A DNA stretch of 64,000 bases from Sorghum bicolor (GCF_000003195.3 NC_012878.2:8801945-8865944); one strand, 5' to 3'; counted from the first letter of the stretch, positions 11,969 through 25,010 are shown. Notes: generated by a model not told the origin, from the sequence alone. A program made the numbers and translations.

Positions 11969-12348
11969 CTAGGAGAATGCCCCGCGCGTTACTACGGGAA
12001 TTACCGACAAAATTATACTATCATAATATATGTTAGTGGATGATTTTTAGTATTCTAGCATGGACAACTAAATATATATTAGAACATAATTTGGTTTGCT
12101 AATGCGAATAACATAGATGCAAAATAAATGATATGTGTTAGTTCAATTTATTAGTGGATAATGATGTGAACACTTTGCATGGAGGGGTAATGTATTAGTG
12201 GGATGATTTAGTGGATATTGATGTGGAATTGTGGAGGCTTTGCATGGCAATAGAATTAGTTAGTGGGATGCTCTAGTGGATGATGATGTGGATGTTTTGC
12301 TTGTCAAGTGAATTAGCTAGTGGGGTTTATCTATATAAGAGATATAGA
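11969..12348 (-). mobile_element. Candidate mini-Helitron (about 380 bp)
   Basis: Read on the minus strand the unit starts TCTATATCTC directly after an A and ends CTAG directly before a T, as Helitrons do. A short GC hairpin (CCCG ... CGGG, 11980-11998 on the plus strand) lies about 10 bp before the end. It is non-coding, with internal imperfect repeats of TTAGTGGATGATG. Helitron termini are short, so this is inference from end structure. Confidence 0.5.
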
Positions 12349-12547
12349 TAACATAAATAACCACCAATATTGTAAAGTACCTTTCTAAACTCACATACAA
12401 ATTTCCTATTGGGTCACATGAAGCTTGCAAGGGTCCTTTGGTGGCAAGGATGCTAATATGAAGCCGCAGGGTCCTTTCATTCCAAGGGTACTACAACCTT
12501 ATTATATAAAAAAAAGGTACTACAACCTTTCTGCCGTTCCAAACTTA

Positions 12548-12677
12548 GGCCTTGTTTAGTTTCCTACCAAAAAACTTTTCACATATCATATCAATTATTT
12601 GACACATGCATGGAGTATTAAATATAGAAAAAAATAAAAAATAATTACATAGTTTGTCTATAAATCACGAGATGAAT
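12548..12677. mobile_element. Left half of a MITE split by a solo LTR
   Basis: Begins GGCCTTGTTTAGTTTCC after TTA and follows the family consensus up to GAGATGAAT, where the solo LTR interrupts it. The matching right half resumes at 15275-15370. The 200 bp before it, from 12349, holds no gene. Confidence 0.85.
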
Positions 12678-15274
12678 TGTAACACCCGATTTTAAGGACA
12701 AAATCAGATATGCACCATATGTGAGTTTTAGAAGCCAAATCTCACATATAGCTACAAATAAGGGGTAATATCAAAGGACAACGCATAAATTATATAACGT
12801 ACGTAATAAATCAGAAACAACCTTAGGCAGAAAACCACGGAAGATAACTTCAAACTTCGGGTATTAACTTCACTCTACAGGATCCAACTGACTGGTTGAG
12901 CACAAGCCCAATACTTCTCCTGAGGTGTGGGGGAGATAGCAAGAGTGAGTCCAAGACGAACTCCGCAAGTATAGCAACTAGATAGTATAGATCCCACGGT
13001 CTCATGATCAATGTGACATAAATAATATAGAGTATTAAACAATAAACAATGAGTATCTTAACACAACAAGATTCATCACCCTTAATGTAAGAATCCCCAA
13101 GGCCGCTCGTGACCGTGAGCACGACTAGTATACCAGTTTTTAACACTCTGCAGAGGTTGTACATCTTTACCCATGAGTCATGATTTACCCTTTCGCCCGA
13201 GGTGATCAGCCTCTTAACCCACTACCAAGCAAGGTCGGCAGGGATCACTATGAAGTCTTTCAAAGGTTCGTCCATCAAGTTAGGGCCGCTTGGTTTCTGT
13301 AGTCAGTCCATGTGATTCTACCCCGCATGGAATCCACGGTCTGCTATCCCCCATTTGCGCCACGCAGGTAACCTCTAACCAACTAGAAAAGTTACTCATA
13401 CTTGACTAAAGCCAGAGCCATCATAGCCCTCATGGTTGCACTTTTATCCCGGTTATCACTTACGAATAAATCCTCAAGTTGCTAAAAAGTCATTATTATC
13501 ATTTGTTGCTTTATATTAATCTAGTCGCAAGATCATGGTCATACAATTAAAACCCAAATGCTATACTTGCCTTGATCCAATTGCTCCTGCTGGTCCTACT
13601 GATCTTACTTGCTTCCAAGGCTCTGATCTTGATCACCAAAGTAATGCCTACTGTCTAATCTCGATCATCGATCATCAACACACAAACAATCGGAGACAGA
13701 CATACACGAAGCAAACAAGATTACAATTACAACAATACACCAGCAGTAAATAAATTTAAATAAAAGTTTTCCAAAATCATCTACACGCTGCTATGATCAC
13801 GTCAACGAGAAATTTACGGAAAACGAAGTTACGACCCGAAAGTTACGCTTTTAACGGGATTTCAACATCAGTCTACGGACTTGTAATTAACTAGAAAATC
13901 TAACAGTGGTAAACCTAAACAACAATGGTACCAACGCGAAGCTTATAAAATTATGAAACTAATGCAACTTGAACGGATTGAATCGGAGCTAAAACGGAGA
14001 AGATATGAATTTTCTAAGATTTTCCTATAGAAAAGTAATTAATTAAATAGGGTCACAAAATTAAAATATTTCAAACTGATGAACCAAGATTACTAACATG
14101 TAGATCTCGCGAAAATGAATTTAACGCAATTTGAATGGTTTGAAATCAACAGAGATGGTTTACGTTTTCGAAAACAGGAAACATATTCTATAAACACGCT
14201 TTGGACTGCAGGTTGGAATACGTAGAAAAATAGGGGCTCTTTAGCAAAATATGTTGCGAAGGGGTACGGGCCATTCTCGGTTGTTGGATTTAGAATCAAT
14301 GGTCACGATTTGATCAAGGGAGAAAGAGGAGGTCGGTCGGCCGGAGTTGAGGAAGGGGCCGGCGGTGCTCCATGGCCGGCGGCGTGGAGGTCGCCGGAGT
14401 TAGGCGTTTAGGCGCTACCGTGCACGATTCTCGAAGCCGAGCACACAGGGGGAGAGAGGCAAGCGAGGCGAATCCATCCCGAGGGGTTTTGTGGCCAGAG
14501 GGGGTGGCCAACGCGGCGGTTCGCGGAGGCGCCATGCCGGTGGGCTCGTGGCCAGAGCACCAGGGAGCCTCAAATCGCTTGGGAAACAGACGGGGAGAGA
14601 GCGGAGATGAAGGCGAGCTCACCGCGGTGAAGAACGTGGGCGGAGGCGGCTCGAATCGACGGTGAGGCGCGCGGTGAATCTCGGCGGCTCCGGCGGCGTT
14701 CTCTGCGCGCAGCGAATGAGAGCGGAGGCGAAGAGAGAGCGAAATGAGGGGTGGGGGTTTGCAGCTCGTGTGCGGGCGTTCCTCAAATGAAGCCGGGGCG
14801 CAGGGGAAGAAATCGTGGGGGGAGAAGTGGGAGCGGGGGCACGCGGTTGCCCGAGAAGAGGGAGAGGGGCGGTTGCTGGAGGGAGGTGAGGGATGATAGG
14901 TGGGGGCGGGCTGGCAGCGAGAGAGAAGGGAGAGGAGGGGCTCGCCGGTTGCTGCGCGAGTTGGGCCGCCAAGAGGAAAAGGAGGAAGGCGTGGGCCGAT
15001 AGGTGTTGGGCTAGGCTGGAATGAGAGAGAGGGGGAGGGAATAGATTTTTCTTTTTTTTCAATAAAATTTCAAAGCTCATTTTTGAAATTGAATTTGAAT
15101 AAATTCTCTTTGCATAACTCCACACATCGCAAAAATGAATGTTGCAGCATATATGCATCAACATATTTCTAATCTTACAGTAAATTTTAATTTCCCAAAA
15201 ATTATTATTTTTCCTATATTTTGATGCTCACAAAATTGACTCAATAAATCAAAGGGAATTTTTAGGGTGTTACA
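12678..15274 (-). mobile_element. 2.6-kb solo LTR of a Ty3/gypsy element, TSD TGAAT
   Basis: Exact ends TGTAACACCC and GGGTGTTACA bound 2597 bp flanked by TGAAT on both sides (12673-12677 and 15275-15279). On the minus strand the layout matches the LTR at 49309-52036: a similar start, a GC-rich block (here about 14310-15000), then AT-rich sequence with the shared block near 13080-13250 (CTCTGCAGAG core). There is no gag, pol, PBS or second LTR, so it is a solo LTR left by recombination between two LTRs. The ORFs in the GC-rich block on both strands look like compositional shadows. Confidence 0.85.
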
Positions 15275-15370
15275 TGAATCTTTTAAACCTAATTAGTCTA
15301 TGACTAGACACTAATCGCTGAATAAAACGAAATGCTACAGTAGTCAAATCTAAAAAAATTTCAGAACTAA
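15275..15370. mobile_element. Right half of the split MITE
   Basis: Resumes at TGAATCTTTT with the family phrases (tagtctatgac, gctacagtag) and breaks off at AGAACTAA, where the next MITE starts. Its terminal bases are lost. Confidence 0.75.
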
Positions 15371-15611
15371 AGCCTTGTTTAGATCAAAATATTTTTGGGT
15401 TTCGACACTATAGGACTTTCGTTTTTATTTAACAAACATTGTCCAATCATAGAGTAACTAGGCTTAAAAGATTCATCTCGCGATTTACACGTAAACTATG
15501 CAATTAGTTTTTGTTTTTATCTATATTTAATGCTTCATGCATATGCTGCAGGATTCGATGGGATGGAAAATCTTGAAAAGTTTTTTGTTTTTTTGAGTGA
15601 ACTAAACAAGA
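15371..15611. mobile_element. GGCCTTGTTTAG-type MITE abutting the previous one
   Basis: Starts AGCCTTGTTTAGATC and ends GTGAACTAAACAAG, with the usual interior (cattgtccaatcatag, attcgatggga). Confidence 0.75.
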
Positions 15612-15833
15612 AGGGTGGGGACACGATAAAGGATCCATTGCGGGTGAAGCGTCCGTAATGTTAATTTCCTAGCTAAATGAGGCATGAAAATAATAAAAAA
15701 TAAACACCATAGTGGAGAGTTATATGTGTTGAGAGAGAGGTGTTTCTATGAGATCGTGCTAAACTAGCTATTTAGAAGTTGCTAACTATTTGATCTCTCT
15801 TCTTAATAGTCAATGAAATTCTTCCTATACTAG

Positions 15834-16066
15834 GGCCTTGTTTAGTTGAGGAGGTGAAAAAAAATTTGAGTACTGTAGTATTTTTGTTTTTATTTGACAA
15901 TTATTATCTAACCATAGACTAACTAGGTTTAAAGGATTCGTCTCGCAAATTACAGACAAACTATAATTAGTTATTTTTTATCTATATTTAATATTTCATG
16001 CGCGTGCCGTAAGTTTCGAGAAATATTAAAAAGTTTTTTGGTTTTGGGGTGTAAATAAACAAGGCC
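15834..16066. mobile_element. GGCCTTGTTTAG-type MITE, TSD TAG
   Basis: Ends GGCCTTGTTTAGTTG and AAATAAACAAGGCC, flanked by TAG on both sides (15831-15833 and 16067-16069). Confidence 0.85.
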
Positions 16067-16129
16067 TAGATATGTGGATACCACTGGAAATGTCGTTACA
16101 CGTACAACGGGTAACCCGTAACCCCATCT

Positions 16130-16470
16130 CTTCAACACAATTTTTACTGAAAACACCTCGTAGGAGCTTGGAGACGGAGTCGGCATCGCCTCGCAAGGCG
16201 AAGGGAACGTCCCGAGGCGGAGAAGACAACTCCAGCAGCGATGTACGGCCCATCTCCTTGACTCGTCGCTATGTGGATCCCGTGCGCTCACACGCGCGGG
16301 TTTGGGCGCGGGAAGGAACTATGACGGCCGCCATGGTGACAGAGGCCATGGCCAGGAACACCCTCGCGGAGGCCTTAAGCGCAGTCGTGGGTGGAGTGGA
16401 GCAGCACGTCGATCGATATCCTTCCTCTAGGATCTATTCTACCTTTCTAGATTTATACATGATGGCTTAA
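16130..16470 (+). other. GC-rich, exon-like stretch, unidentified
   Basis: A local rise in GC with a plus-strand frame (ATG at 16321, reading MTAAMVTEAMARNTLAEALS, open to the stop at 16470). It resembles the first exon of a grass gene in composition, but I do not recognise the product and see no continuing exons. It may be a captured or decayed fragment. Confidence 0.2.
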
Positions 16471-17950
16471 GAGAGCATGGAGAGGAATTGAAGTCTGTAT
16501 CTACCATGCTATGATCTACCTTGCTAGATGATTCTGTAGTGTACTATTAAGTTTCTGAGTCCTGAAACTTTTGTTCAGTTAAGTTTATGAAAACTGGATG
16601 GTGGTGATATTTCTGTAGTGTTAAGTTTCAGTTAAAATTTTCAACTATAAATTGGATTGATGGCGGTGATATTTCTTAAGTTTTAGTTTCACTTTGTTTA
16701 ATTAAACCAAATACTTTTCTGAATGATGATGTACTGATTTCACTGCCGTGTGCTGATTTCAGTGCCCATGTTCCTAACATCTTTTCCACTCTTTGTTTCT
16801 CAACTTTTCAGCAAAAAAAAGGCAAGAGGACAATGAGCACAAGGAAACACTCATATGCTGATTTTTTTAGTGAAGAATGCATTAAAATATAGTTTCTTTT
16901 TCCCACCACAGACATGATAAAACCAACCAAACTTATGCTCTGTATGGTCTGTGCAAAATATAGGGTTGACCAAACTTTTTGTTCCAATTCAAGTGTTAGG
17001 TCACTGCAATGTATGATCTGATTGAATTGAACCAAATATGCTCTCAGTGAGCATTTAGCTGTTTGGGGTGCTTAGCTTATCTATCGAGCTTATATTTTTG
17101 GGGCTCTATCTGTTGGCTACCTAGCTTATATTTCTTTGGTCTAACTGTTAGCTACGTACACCTGGTTTTCATTCAGATATTTTTGTTGGCTACCTAGCTT
17201 ATATTTCTTTGGTCTATCTGTTAGTTATCTATCTACCTGATGCTATTTCTGAATTTTCCTGAAGAATGGATCTCACAAAGGCTGCCAATATATTTCTATC
17301 TGTAATGCTATCTTTTCTCATAAAACTAAGATCACCGTCTACAATTTGTGAACTCACTCCCTCTTTGATCATCTTGGGAAAATTTGCTTAGGGACTGATT
17401 GAATATTTTGGTAGAGAATATTTACACCCTCCCAAAACGATGAACTTGAAATTCTGTTATCAGAGCTTAGCCAACACATGAGAAACTCAAGAAGGATCCA
17501 ATCGAGCACATATATCAACGCTCTTATTTATCCTTATATATTTCTATCAAATAGCCACATAATGGTATATAAAAATTTATTTATAGTTGATCCTAACTAC
17601 ACGCAAAGCATTAAATAATTTAGAGACAGAGCCCCATCTACGGGTTGTATGACCTGTCTTTATACATGCTTGTATGACAGATTCGAGGCGTTTAGGGACA
17701 GACCTCTGTCTGTGGATTGTACATGCCAAGGTCAATCTCATAATTACATGATGCCTAAACCTACAACCTAGAATATTTAGAGTTACAATGGGAATTTCAT
17801 AGTCACATGGGCATCATAATGATTCTCTTACTAACTATAGAAACCCTAGAAATCTTGCACTTCACTAGATACACGACCCTAGGAACACGTGCAGGCACGA
17901 GCCAAATAAAGTGGTATTCGGCCGTCTGCCTCCTTTGCACTTCATAGTTA
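16471..17950. other. Non-coding stretch with a small 75-bp duplication
   Basis: AT-rich, no gene seen. Around 17109-17235 the phrase TTGGCTACCTAGCTTATATT recurs at a spacing of about 75 bp. The rest shows nothing I can name. Confidence 0.5.
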
Positions 17951-17985
17951 CTAGTACGTTGCGCGCGCCTTTGCGCGCGTCGCCC
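17951..17985 (-). mobile_element. Candidate Helitron 3' end
   Basis: On the minus strand a strong GC hairpin (CGCGCGCAAAGGCGCGCG) is followed after a few bases by CTAG and then T, the Helitron 3' signature. The 5' end, which would lie to the right, was not located. Confidence 0.4.
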
Positions 17986-18645
17986 TAATTTGGCCTAAAG
18001 ATGCTGGGTGATAATGATAGATAGTATGATACAATTGGTAATACAAATTTGGGATGAAAGAGTGGAATTCGAATTTGATTAGCGACACACACATTTATTA
18101 CAGGATGATAAATTACATTGGTATAATGTTTAACAACTAATTGTGTGGTACCTACTATAGCTAGGCAACTGTACAATGGAGGTTTTACACCATGAAAACC
18201 TTATCTGTGTTAAAAATCTTTTAACATCTGTATAAAAATGTAAAAGTACATAGTCAAACATATGATGCTAGCAGAGCCTTCCTTTTTTGGTGCCTGAGCT
18301 GTAACCTCTAAGTACTTCCATGAGGCTATTGTGGTCAGGAAGTAATACTTATCATAAGGACCCACCTAGGGTAGCATGGAAATGTTTTCAGCACATAGAT
18401 GAACAAAAAAAGAATGCTTGTCAGAACTTGAAAGAAACTGTGGTGATTTGGGAACTGAACTGTAGACAATTAAATGATTTTTCATTCAGTTTACAGATCA
18501 GTTGGAAGCTGTACAGTGAGTTAAGTTGTTTATAGATCAGCGAAAAACATTATAGAAGTTGTCTTCACCAGCTGGCATGGTTTTGAAAAAAAAAATGATT
18601 AACAGACAAAAAGAACAACAGTTAGCTAGAGAACTCATGTTATAA

Positions 18646-18888
18646 GGCCTTGTTTAGTTTCGAAATTTTTTGGGAAATGGACACTGTAGCATTTTCGTTT
18701 GTATTTGACAAATATTGTCCAATTATGGACTAACTAGGCTCAAAAGATTCGTCTCGTCAATTTCGACCAAACTGTGCAATTAGTTTTTATTTTCGTCTAT
18801 ATTTAATACTCCATGTATGCGTCTAAAGATTCGATGTGACGGGGAATGTGAAAAATTTTGTAAAATTTTCTGGGAAGTAAACAAGGCC
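18646..18888. mobile_element. GGCCTTGTTTAG-type MITE, TSD TAA
   Basis: Complete copy with ends GGCCTTGTTTAGTTTC and GAAGTAAACAAGGCC. TAA flanks it at 18643-18645 and 18889-18891. Confidence 0.88.
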
Positions 18889-18891
18889 TAA

Positions 18892-21800
18892 ATATAAGCC
18901 GAGAATTTGACATGCTTGCACCTGTACAATACAATAGGTTGGTCAGGTATGATTCTTGACTAGGAAAAAAAGATATCTTGCATACTGTATTATTTTTAGT
19001 TGATGAACAGAGTTCTCTGTTGCCTGCATGACCATGTGATGTCTACGACTTTTTTTAAAAAAAATCCAGAAAATTTCCTCTCCTGAGCCATAAATAGTTT
19101 CTTTTATTCAGATGGTTGGAGTTGTCATATTCAAATATGGAAACAGTAAGCAGTCAGATATACTATATATTGGGATTTCCTGCTGACTAGCAAAATAGAA
19201 GCACTTTAGCTGATCTGACATCATGGGTCAGGTATTTTGGGATGGAGCTGAACTTGCAATAGCATTAGCAAAATGAAAACCTTAGCATGTTGAATGATAG
19301 CAGATAAGAAACTTGTATTTCTTGCAATTGGCTCTAGATGTTGATAAGAAATGCCCATGTGCAATATCTTGAAAGCTTGGATTTGAATCCAGAAAGCTTA
19401 AGTTGGTCTTATGTTCTTGCCCCTGTTTTTTTCCTAATTAGCATATTTATTACCTTAGTGCCCTAGCCACTGCCAAAAGTTTTTACCTTGATCAACCATG
19501 GGCAGTTACCATTGAAATTTCTAAAACCTATACATATATTTGTTTTTTAAGAAATCTTTTGGTTGGATTGGACTCATGTTTTACTATTTTCATGTGGATA
19601 TAATTTAAGCTTGTGCAAGAGTATATGTTTATGTCAATGAAGTATGAACTATTGCAATAATTATTTCCATATGACAAAGTAAGGCTAAAGATGAAAAGAA
19701 TCAATTACTAGGACAATGGGAAAATGTGAACTCATGCCAGCTTTGCAAAGTAGAAAAGCTCTTTTTGAGCCTCCACCTACTTTGAGCCAACAACAGACAC
19801 TGTGCTATGAAACATATTGGCCTAAATAATCTATAAATCGGAATTTGAACATGGGACCACCGTGGACCTAGGCATACATTCTCTAATTCATAAGTGGTCG
19901 ACTATACAATAGTAGAAAAAATATAAACACATGCCTGTTTAGAGAGGCTGGCATTTTTTCACTCAGTACAGATGGTTACGGTGACTATGCAAAGCACACT
20001 TGGATTGGTGGCAACAAATTAAATTCTCAAAGACAAAAGTAATCGGTGGATTAGATAAGCATTAGTTGACATTTATGTGGTCTTGAGCAGCACTTACATT
20101 TAGTAATTCACAAAATTTGTACTGACCATAGGCTCAAGATATAACCAGAAAGTGCCAACACTAAATCATGTTTTGTTGTTGAGCATAGCCTGCATAGAGT
20201 AAGTACTTGGAATGAAAGGTAGGATGAAGCGAAGTAAGGGAAAAAAGGGCATGCAGAGGATGATAAAACTGACTGAAAGTAAATTCACTTGTGAAGAAGA
20301 GGTTTGCCAATTAACCATGTATCCAAAATTATTCCATTAGGAAATAAATTAGAGGCACAAAGCATGCAGTTCACACCAAGTGTGGAAACATCTTTCACAC
20401 CCTTCACGATGCTCAAGATGACATGTTAATAACTAGAAGCGCCTTAGAGCTTGTATTTAAAAGGAGCTAGGTTTAGTAAATTGCATTAGTCATTAACCCT
20501 TAGAGGTTTAAAATATAACTCTACTTCAAAATAGAGGTCCAAAAAAACAGGGAATTGTAATCCCAAACCTTCTCTATACACCCCTCCATGTAGGCTGACA
20601 TTGTCACAAAACTATTTGTTGTAGCAATTTGCCACGAACAAGATGATGGCCACACCTCTGGTATAAAGCCCTCAAAGTGGTCCTTTCTCGCTCTTTCTAT
20701 TGCACATCTTTAGTACCATAAGGAAATAATAAGGTTTGTACTTCAGCTTCCTAATTTTCACATCAAAGAATTCACAAATAAAATCGTGTATTAAGTAATC
20801 ACTGAGTAAGCACAATGCAACGATGTGACTATAGCTTGAGAGCACAAAGATTGATGCTAGAACTCTAGCTGCTAGTAGTTTGAAGTCATAAGGCTTATAT
20901 AAAATAATAAGTGTGTCACATACAAACAGATGGAAAGCTAGTTTTCAACAGGCAGCAGTAACTATGATGGGTTTTAAAAATAAATGAAGTGAAGAACGTG
21001 AAAACAAATATGGTAAAAAAAAGCCTAAGATGATAGTAAAATCAGTCTCTGGATAGAGAGGCTTTTTTTCATTCACTTTAGATGATTACAATAGGTATGC
21101 AAAACACAGTTCGATTGATACCAAGAAGATTTTAAAGACGCAAACAATCAATGGATTAGACAACTATTAGTTGACATTTAGCTAGTCTTGAGGACCACTT
21201 ACATTCAGTAATTTGCAAAATTTCCAATGCCCATATCCTCAATAGATAGCTAGGAATTGTCAGCACTGAATCATATTTAACTGTTCAGTATAACCTGCAA
21301 CGAGGAAACCACAGGCAATGAAATTAACTGCTTGGCTACAGTGAAGCAAAAATGACTGTAATGAAAGTAAAAGTATGCAGATGATCATGACATTGGCTAA
21401 AAGTAAACTATATAGTACATAAAGTAATGCAAATCAAACAAGGACGTACAGGCGGACTTGTTGGGTCCAAGGCAATAACACAACTACTTGGCAATACATG
21501 GTACCAAAATGAGCTGATGGAACCATTATGTCAGGTAAAAAAGAAACAATATTCATAAAGGAGCAATCAGTTTGAGAATAACAACCATTTGGAGGTTCAC
21601 CTATCCATCCACTGAACTTCCGTGGGCCATCTAATCTCAAACTTGTGAGCCTCCAGGGTTCCGAATATAGCAGGCACACACATGAAAATAGGAAAAAAAT
21701 GTCATCTCTAAGGACAATGAGGTATGGTGAAAACTTTGTAGGAACTTTGTAGGCTACAGCCTCACACAATTGTAGCATCTAGTTAATGGTTTTTCCCATT

Positions 21801-23670
21801 ATAACTATATACATCTATGAATATGAAGAAGCTATTTCTATTCACACGAAAGATCTCTAGGTAGGCACATGCATTCTGCTGATTTCTACACGATCGCTGT
21901 CAAAATCAGGAAGGCCTCACCTTCTTACTAAATGTGAATCAGATGTAAAAAGAAGTAGACCATTGTCTATAGTAGTATCGTGCTGTGGACATGATATTCA
22001 TCCATAAATACACGCTTGAGACTTTTGAGTTCGTAACAGAAAACCTCCAAAGATCGACACATACAGAAATAGCCTTCTCAATTGAATTTGCTTTCATCCT
22101 ATTCTATAGATCTCAGAGGACAACCAACAGAAATAGAATTTTAAATTATTGGTGAACATGTAGATCACAAAATGTGAAGAATAGCAACATCCATAGAACC
22201 AAGCCACTAAACAAAATATTTTCTTAAACCAACCTCTGATTTCTAGAATTTCTGAAAGCGCTATGGTGGCAAATTCGAAGGCATTACCATTTGACGTCCC
22301 CAATTTTTAATAATGCCAATAACTCAATTAAGATATGGGCCGCAAGTATAATAATAAGCTGAGTTAACAGGTACATAAACTTTATAAAGAAAGTAGCTGA
22401 AAGCAACATACCGCATTCACAGTGTTATACTATCATCGAAGGATTATGACCCAACTGTATCAGGAAATATTGTTTTGGGCCTGCCTAGTGAATAAGTGAT
22501 TCTAAAACCTGAAACTAAAGAGATACAACTAAAGAATAATTAAGGATGTTTTTTTTGTAACGAATTCTTCACTAATGACTGATGTACAGATAAAAGGGGT
22601 TAGATTGAGCGATGAGGACAACTTGTTTAAATCTAGCCAATTTTAGTTGACACCATGATCAATAGAAACTAACATGCAAGGTAAATGTTGTTTATTCTCT
22701 ATTGGCAAGGAAACAACCATATATAATACAAGAAATTACTTAGATTTAAGCATTGCTCAGTGGAACCTGTACAAATATCGGTGGACGCATGCATTTGTTA
22801 GATCTGAAAACATCACCGTCTCCTAAGATCAAACCTTATTCTAATATGATGCCAACCAATATTCTTCCTTTTCCTTAGCAAACCTACACAATTCCAGTCC
22901 ACTCTTTATTAGACCAGACTGGAAATAAACTTAAGATCAGATCAACTTCCAAAGCAAAAAAATAATGACCTTTATTATATTTCTTTTTCAGTATTGCATG
23001 TATTTCACTTGAGTTCAAAGATTAGCAGCGCACATAATTGTACTCAAAAGTCAAATAAAAAGGAGAACCCAAAAGTGGTCGCAAACAAGCAAAGCGTTTC
23101 ACAATGTAATCTTTGGGAATAGGACATGCGCTCAGAATCAAGCTGAAATCAAGAAGCATATATCTATCACTTAACAGGCAGTAAACACAGGTTCAGACTG
23201 CACAATTACGTGGTTATTGACATCACAGACGATGATCATAAACAATTATGAGTGGAAAACAAAAGCCAATGATCAAAGCAGAGAATGGACGAAATCATGG
23301 CATGCAACGTTATCAGAAGCTAATATTTCATAATTAAGAGCTAATTCGAAGAGCATAGTCTTTTGACTGAATATCAACAGATAGTACCCCTCATTGGTGC
23401 CTTGAAAGTACACGAAATAGAATAAGTACGAAGAAATGAAGAAAATAGAAATGGCCAAATAATCATTTCCCTTAATTACCATGGAAGAGGTACAAAAAGA
23501 TGGTAAAAATAGAATCAACGTTGTTCATGATCATTGCCTCAGCTATGAACATAGTACAGAGATGTAAAAGGAAGATTCATCATAGCTCGTGAGCACTGCC
23601 TCAGTTATGCTAGAAGGAAGAGACTTAAAGTATGCAAAGATAGGCCATGATCATTGCATCAAACACTAAA

Positions 23671-23674
<4 letters not shown>
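18892..23674. other. Long AT-rich non-coding stretch
   Basis: About 4.8 kb with no ORF showing domain structure. It looks like intron or decayed transposon DNA. Its only internal structure that I could see is a diverged direct duplication, listed separately. Confidence 0.5.
19941..21310. repeat. Diverged direct duplication (about 250 bp, 1.1 kb apart)
   Basis: The segment at about 19941-20200 (AGAGAGGCTGGCATTTTTTC, later GTTGACATTTATGTGG) recurs at about 21053-21310 (AGAGAGGCTTTTTTTCATTC, later GTTGACATTTAGCTAG) in the same orientation with many substitutions. This is an old duplication in non-coding DNA. Confidence 0.65.

Positions 23675-23752
<78 letters not shown>
23675..23752. repeat. 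(AT)n microsatellite
   Basis: About 38 uninterrupted AT dinucleotides. The Ile-Tyr repeat ORFs on both strands here are artefacts of it. Confidence 0.98.
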
Positions 23753-23756
<4 letters not shown>

Positions 23757-24179
23757 TAGTCATCACAACAGCAGCCCATTCCCTCAAATTAAAATGTAAC
23801 AACAAGACAAAAGTGCACACATCATTGCAGGTGACTAAGATCCAAAACAAGACCAGAAATGACAAGGGATGCACCGTAAGAAATCAAGGAAAAAATACCA
23901 TGACATGGTCACATGCTCAGATGTATGGCACAATAATTTCCTGCTCTGAAGATCCAGTAGAACAGAGCAAACCACACCCTACAGAAGGCAAGTAAAATTG
24001 TAGTAGTAACCAAGATTCACCCCCTCCGAATCTCGCATCCTGTGAAAAATCATGCAAGAGCAACTGAGATTGCCAGAGATGTATATGATTCTATCCTCAT
24101 AAACCATGCCGAGAAGATGAGGACAGATAGCTAGGGTTTCATGGACCTTAGGCGAACAATTTATCTGCATATAAATTGC

Positions 24180-24420
24180 CATCCATAGCGAAGGGAAGCG
24201 AGCCTCCGCGAGAGCTGGGGGAGGGAGATCCCGCAGGGAGAGGTAAAAAGGGAGAGAAAGGGGGAGTGACCAAACCGAGGAGAGGACGACGTGAGGAACA
24301 ACAGAGCACCCTGGACCAGGCCATGCGGGAGGGAGCACCCGCGCCAGCGAGCATTGACGACGCCCGCTACGGCCTCGCCGTGGCCGGGGACAGCGACCGC
24401 TAGGGCCGACACAGGACCCA
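24180..24420. other. GC-rich, first-exon-like fragment
   Basis: A block of high GC with open frames on both strands in AT-rich surroundings, resembling a grass 5' exon or UTR. No protein was recognised. It lies downstream (minus orientation) of the RFC1 fragment and may be another captured piece. Confidence 0.25.
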
Positions 24421-24699
24421 CGCGCAACACAAAGCTTGGGAATAAAAAGAATAAATTGGTCAAAATCAAAGGGAGCAAAGGGTCAAAGAAAGATGTTCAA
24501 TCAAAATACCTTGGTATTACAGTGGCACTGTTAGGCAATAAACTGCCTTGCTCGAGTACTGAGTTGTCTCAGATAGCACCAATCATCATGTCTTCGGTAA
24601 TAAGATCGAAGCAACTATGATCATGACCAAATTATGTAATAGGTTATGTTGAGCATGACTCCATGGCAAGCTATCCAAATATCGAATCATCAGAAGAGT

Positions 24700-25010
24700 G
24701 GCAGTGCACATGGTTTTTCCGACTTTAGCTGGAGAGTTATTTGTCTGTGATTGCTGAAGTTTATCAGAATTGTTGTTGCTTTGATATTTGTCTACAGGAG
24801 CCTTTGCAGGTTTTGATTTTGGGATGAAACCAAATAAACCATCTTGAGGTGAGAATGTGACACTGCAAATAAGGGTAAACACGTATAGAAATGACGAAGT
24901 AAAAGAAATACACCACATATTGTTTACATTAAGAATGGTATATGATACCCCAGATCTTTTGCTTTTTCAGATTTGACTCCACTAATGTCTTCCTCGGCCA
25001 ATAAGTAACT
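24700..25010 (-). pseudogene. RFC1: Captured fragment of replication factor C subunit 1 (BRCT region) with intron
   Basis: Two exons on the minus strand. Exon 25010-24949 reads SYLLAEEDISGVKSEKAK. A GT-AG intron follows (24948-24863), then an exon from 24862 reading on in phase through VTFSPQDGLFGFIPKSKPAK and KAPVDK to about 24700. Joined across the splice this matches the end of the BRCT domain of the large clamp-loader subunit RFC1, where the family has a SYLLADED...KAKELG-like stretch followed by EDGLFDMI-like and KSKPAK sequence. RFC1 loads PCNA on DNA. Here only about 70 residues are present, without the AAA+ ATPase core, and the frame then runs into unrelated sequence. Retention of the intron shows DNA-level duplication rather than a retrocopy. 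It is most likely a fragment carried by a Helitron or Pack-MULE. Confidence 0.75.

Noticed and set aside
14314..15172. Several 80-180-codon ORFs on both strands in GC-rich DNA
   Set aside because: They lie inside the solo LTR. Open frames on both strands with Pro/Arg/Gly-rich content are expected from GC composition.
23654..23995. ORFs with long Ile-Tyr repeats on both strands
   Set aside because: They are read directly from an (AT)n microsatellite and have no coding support.
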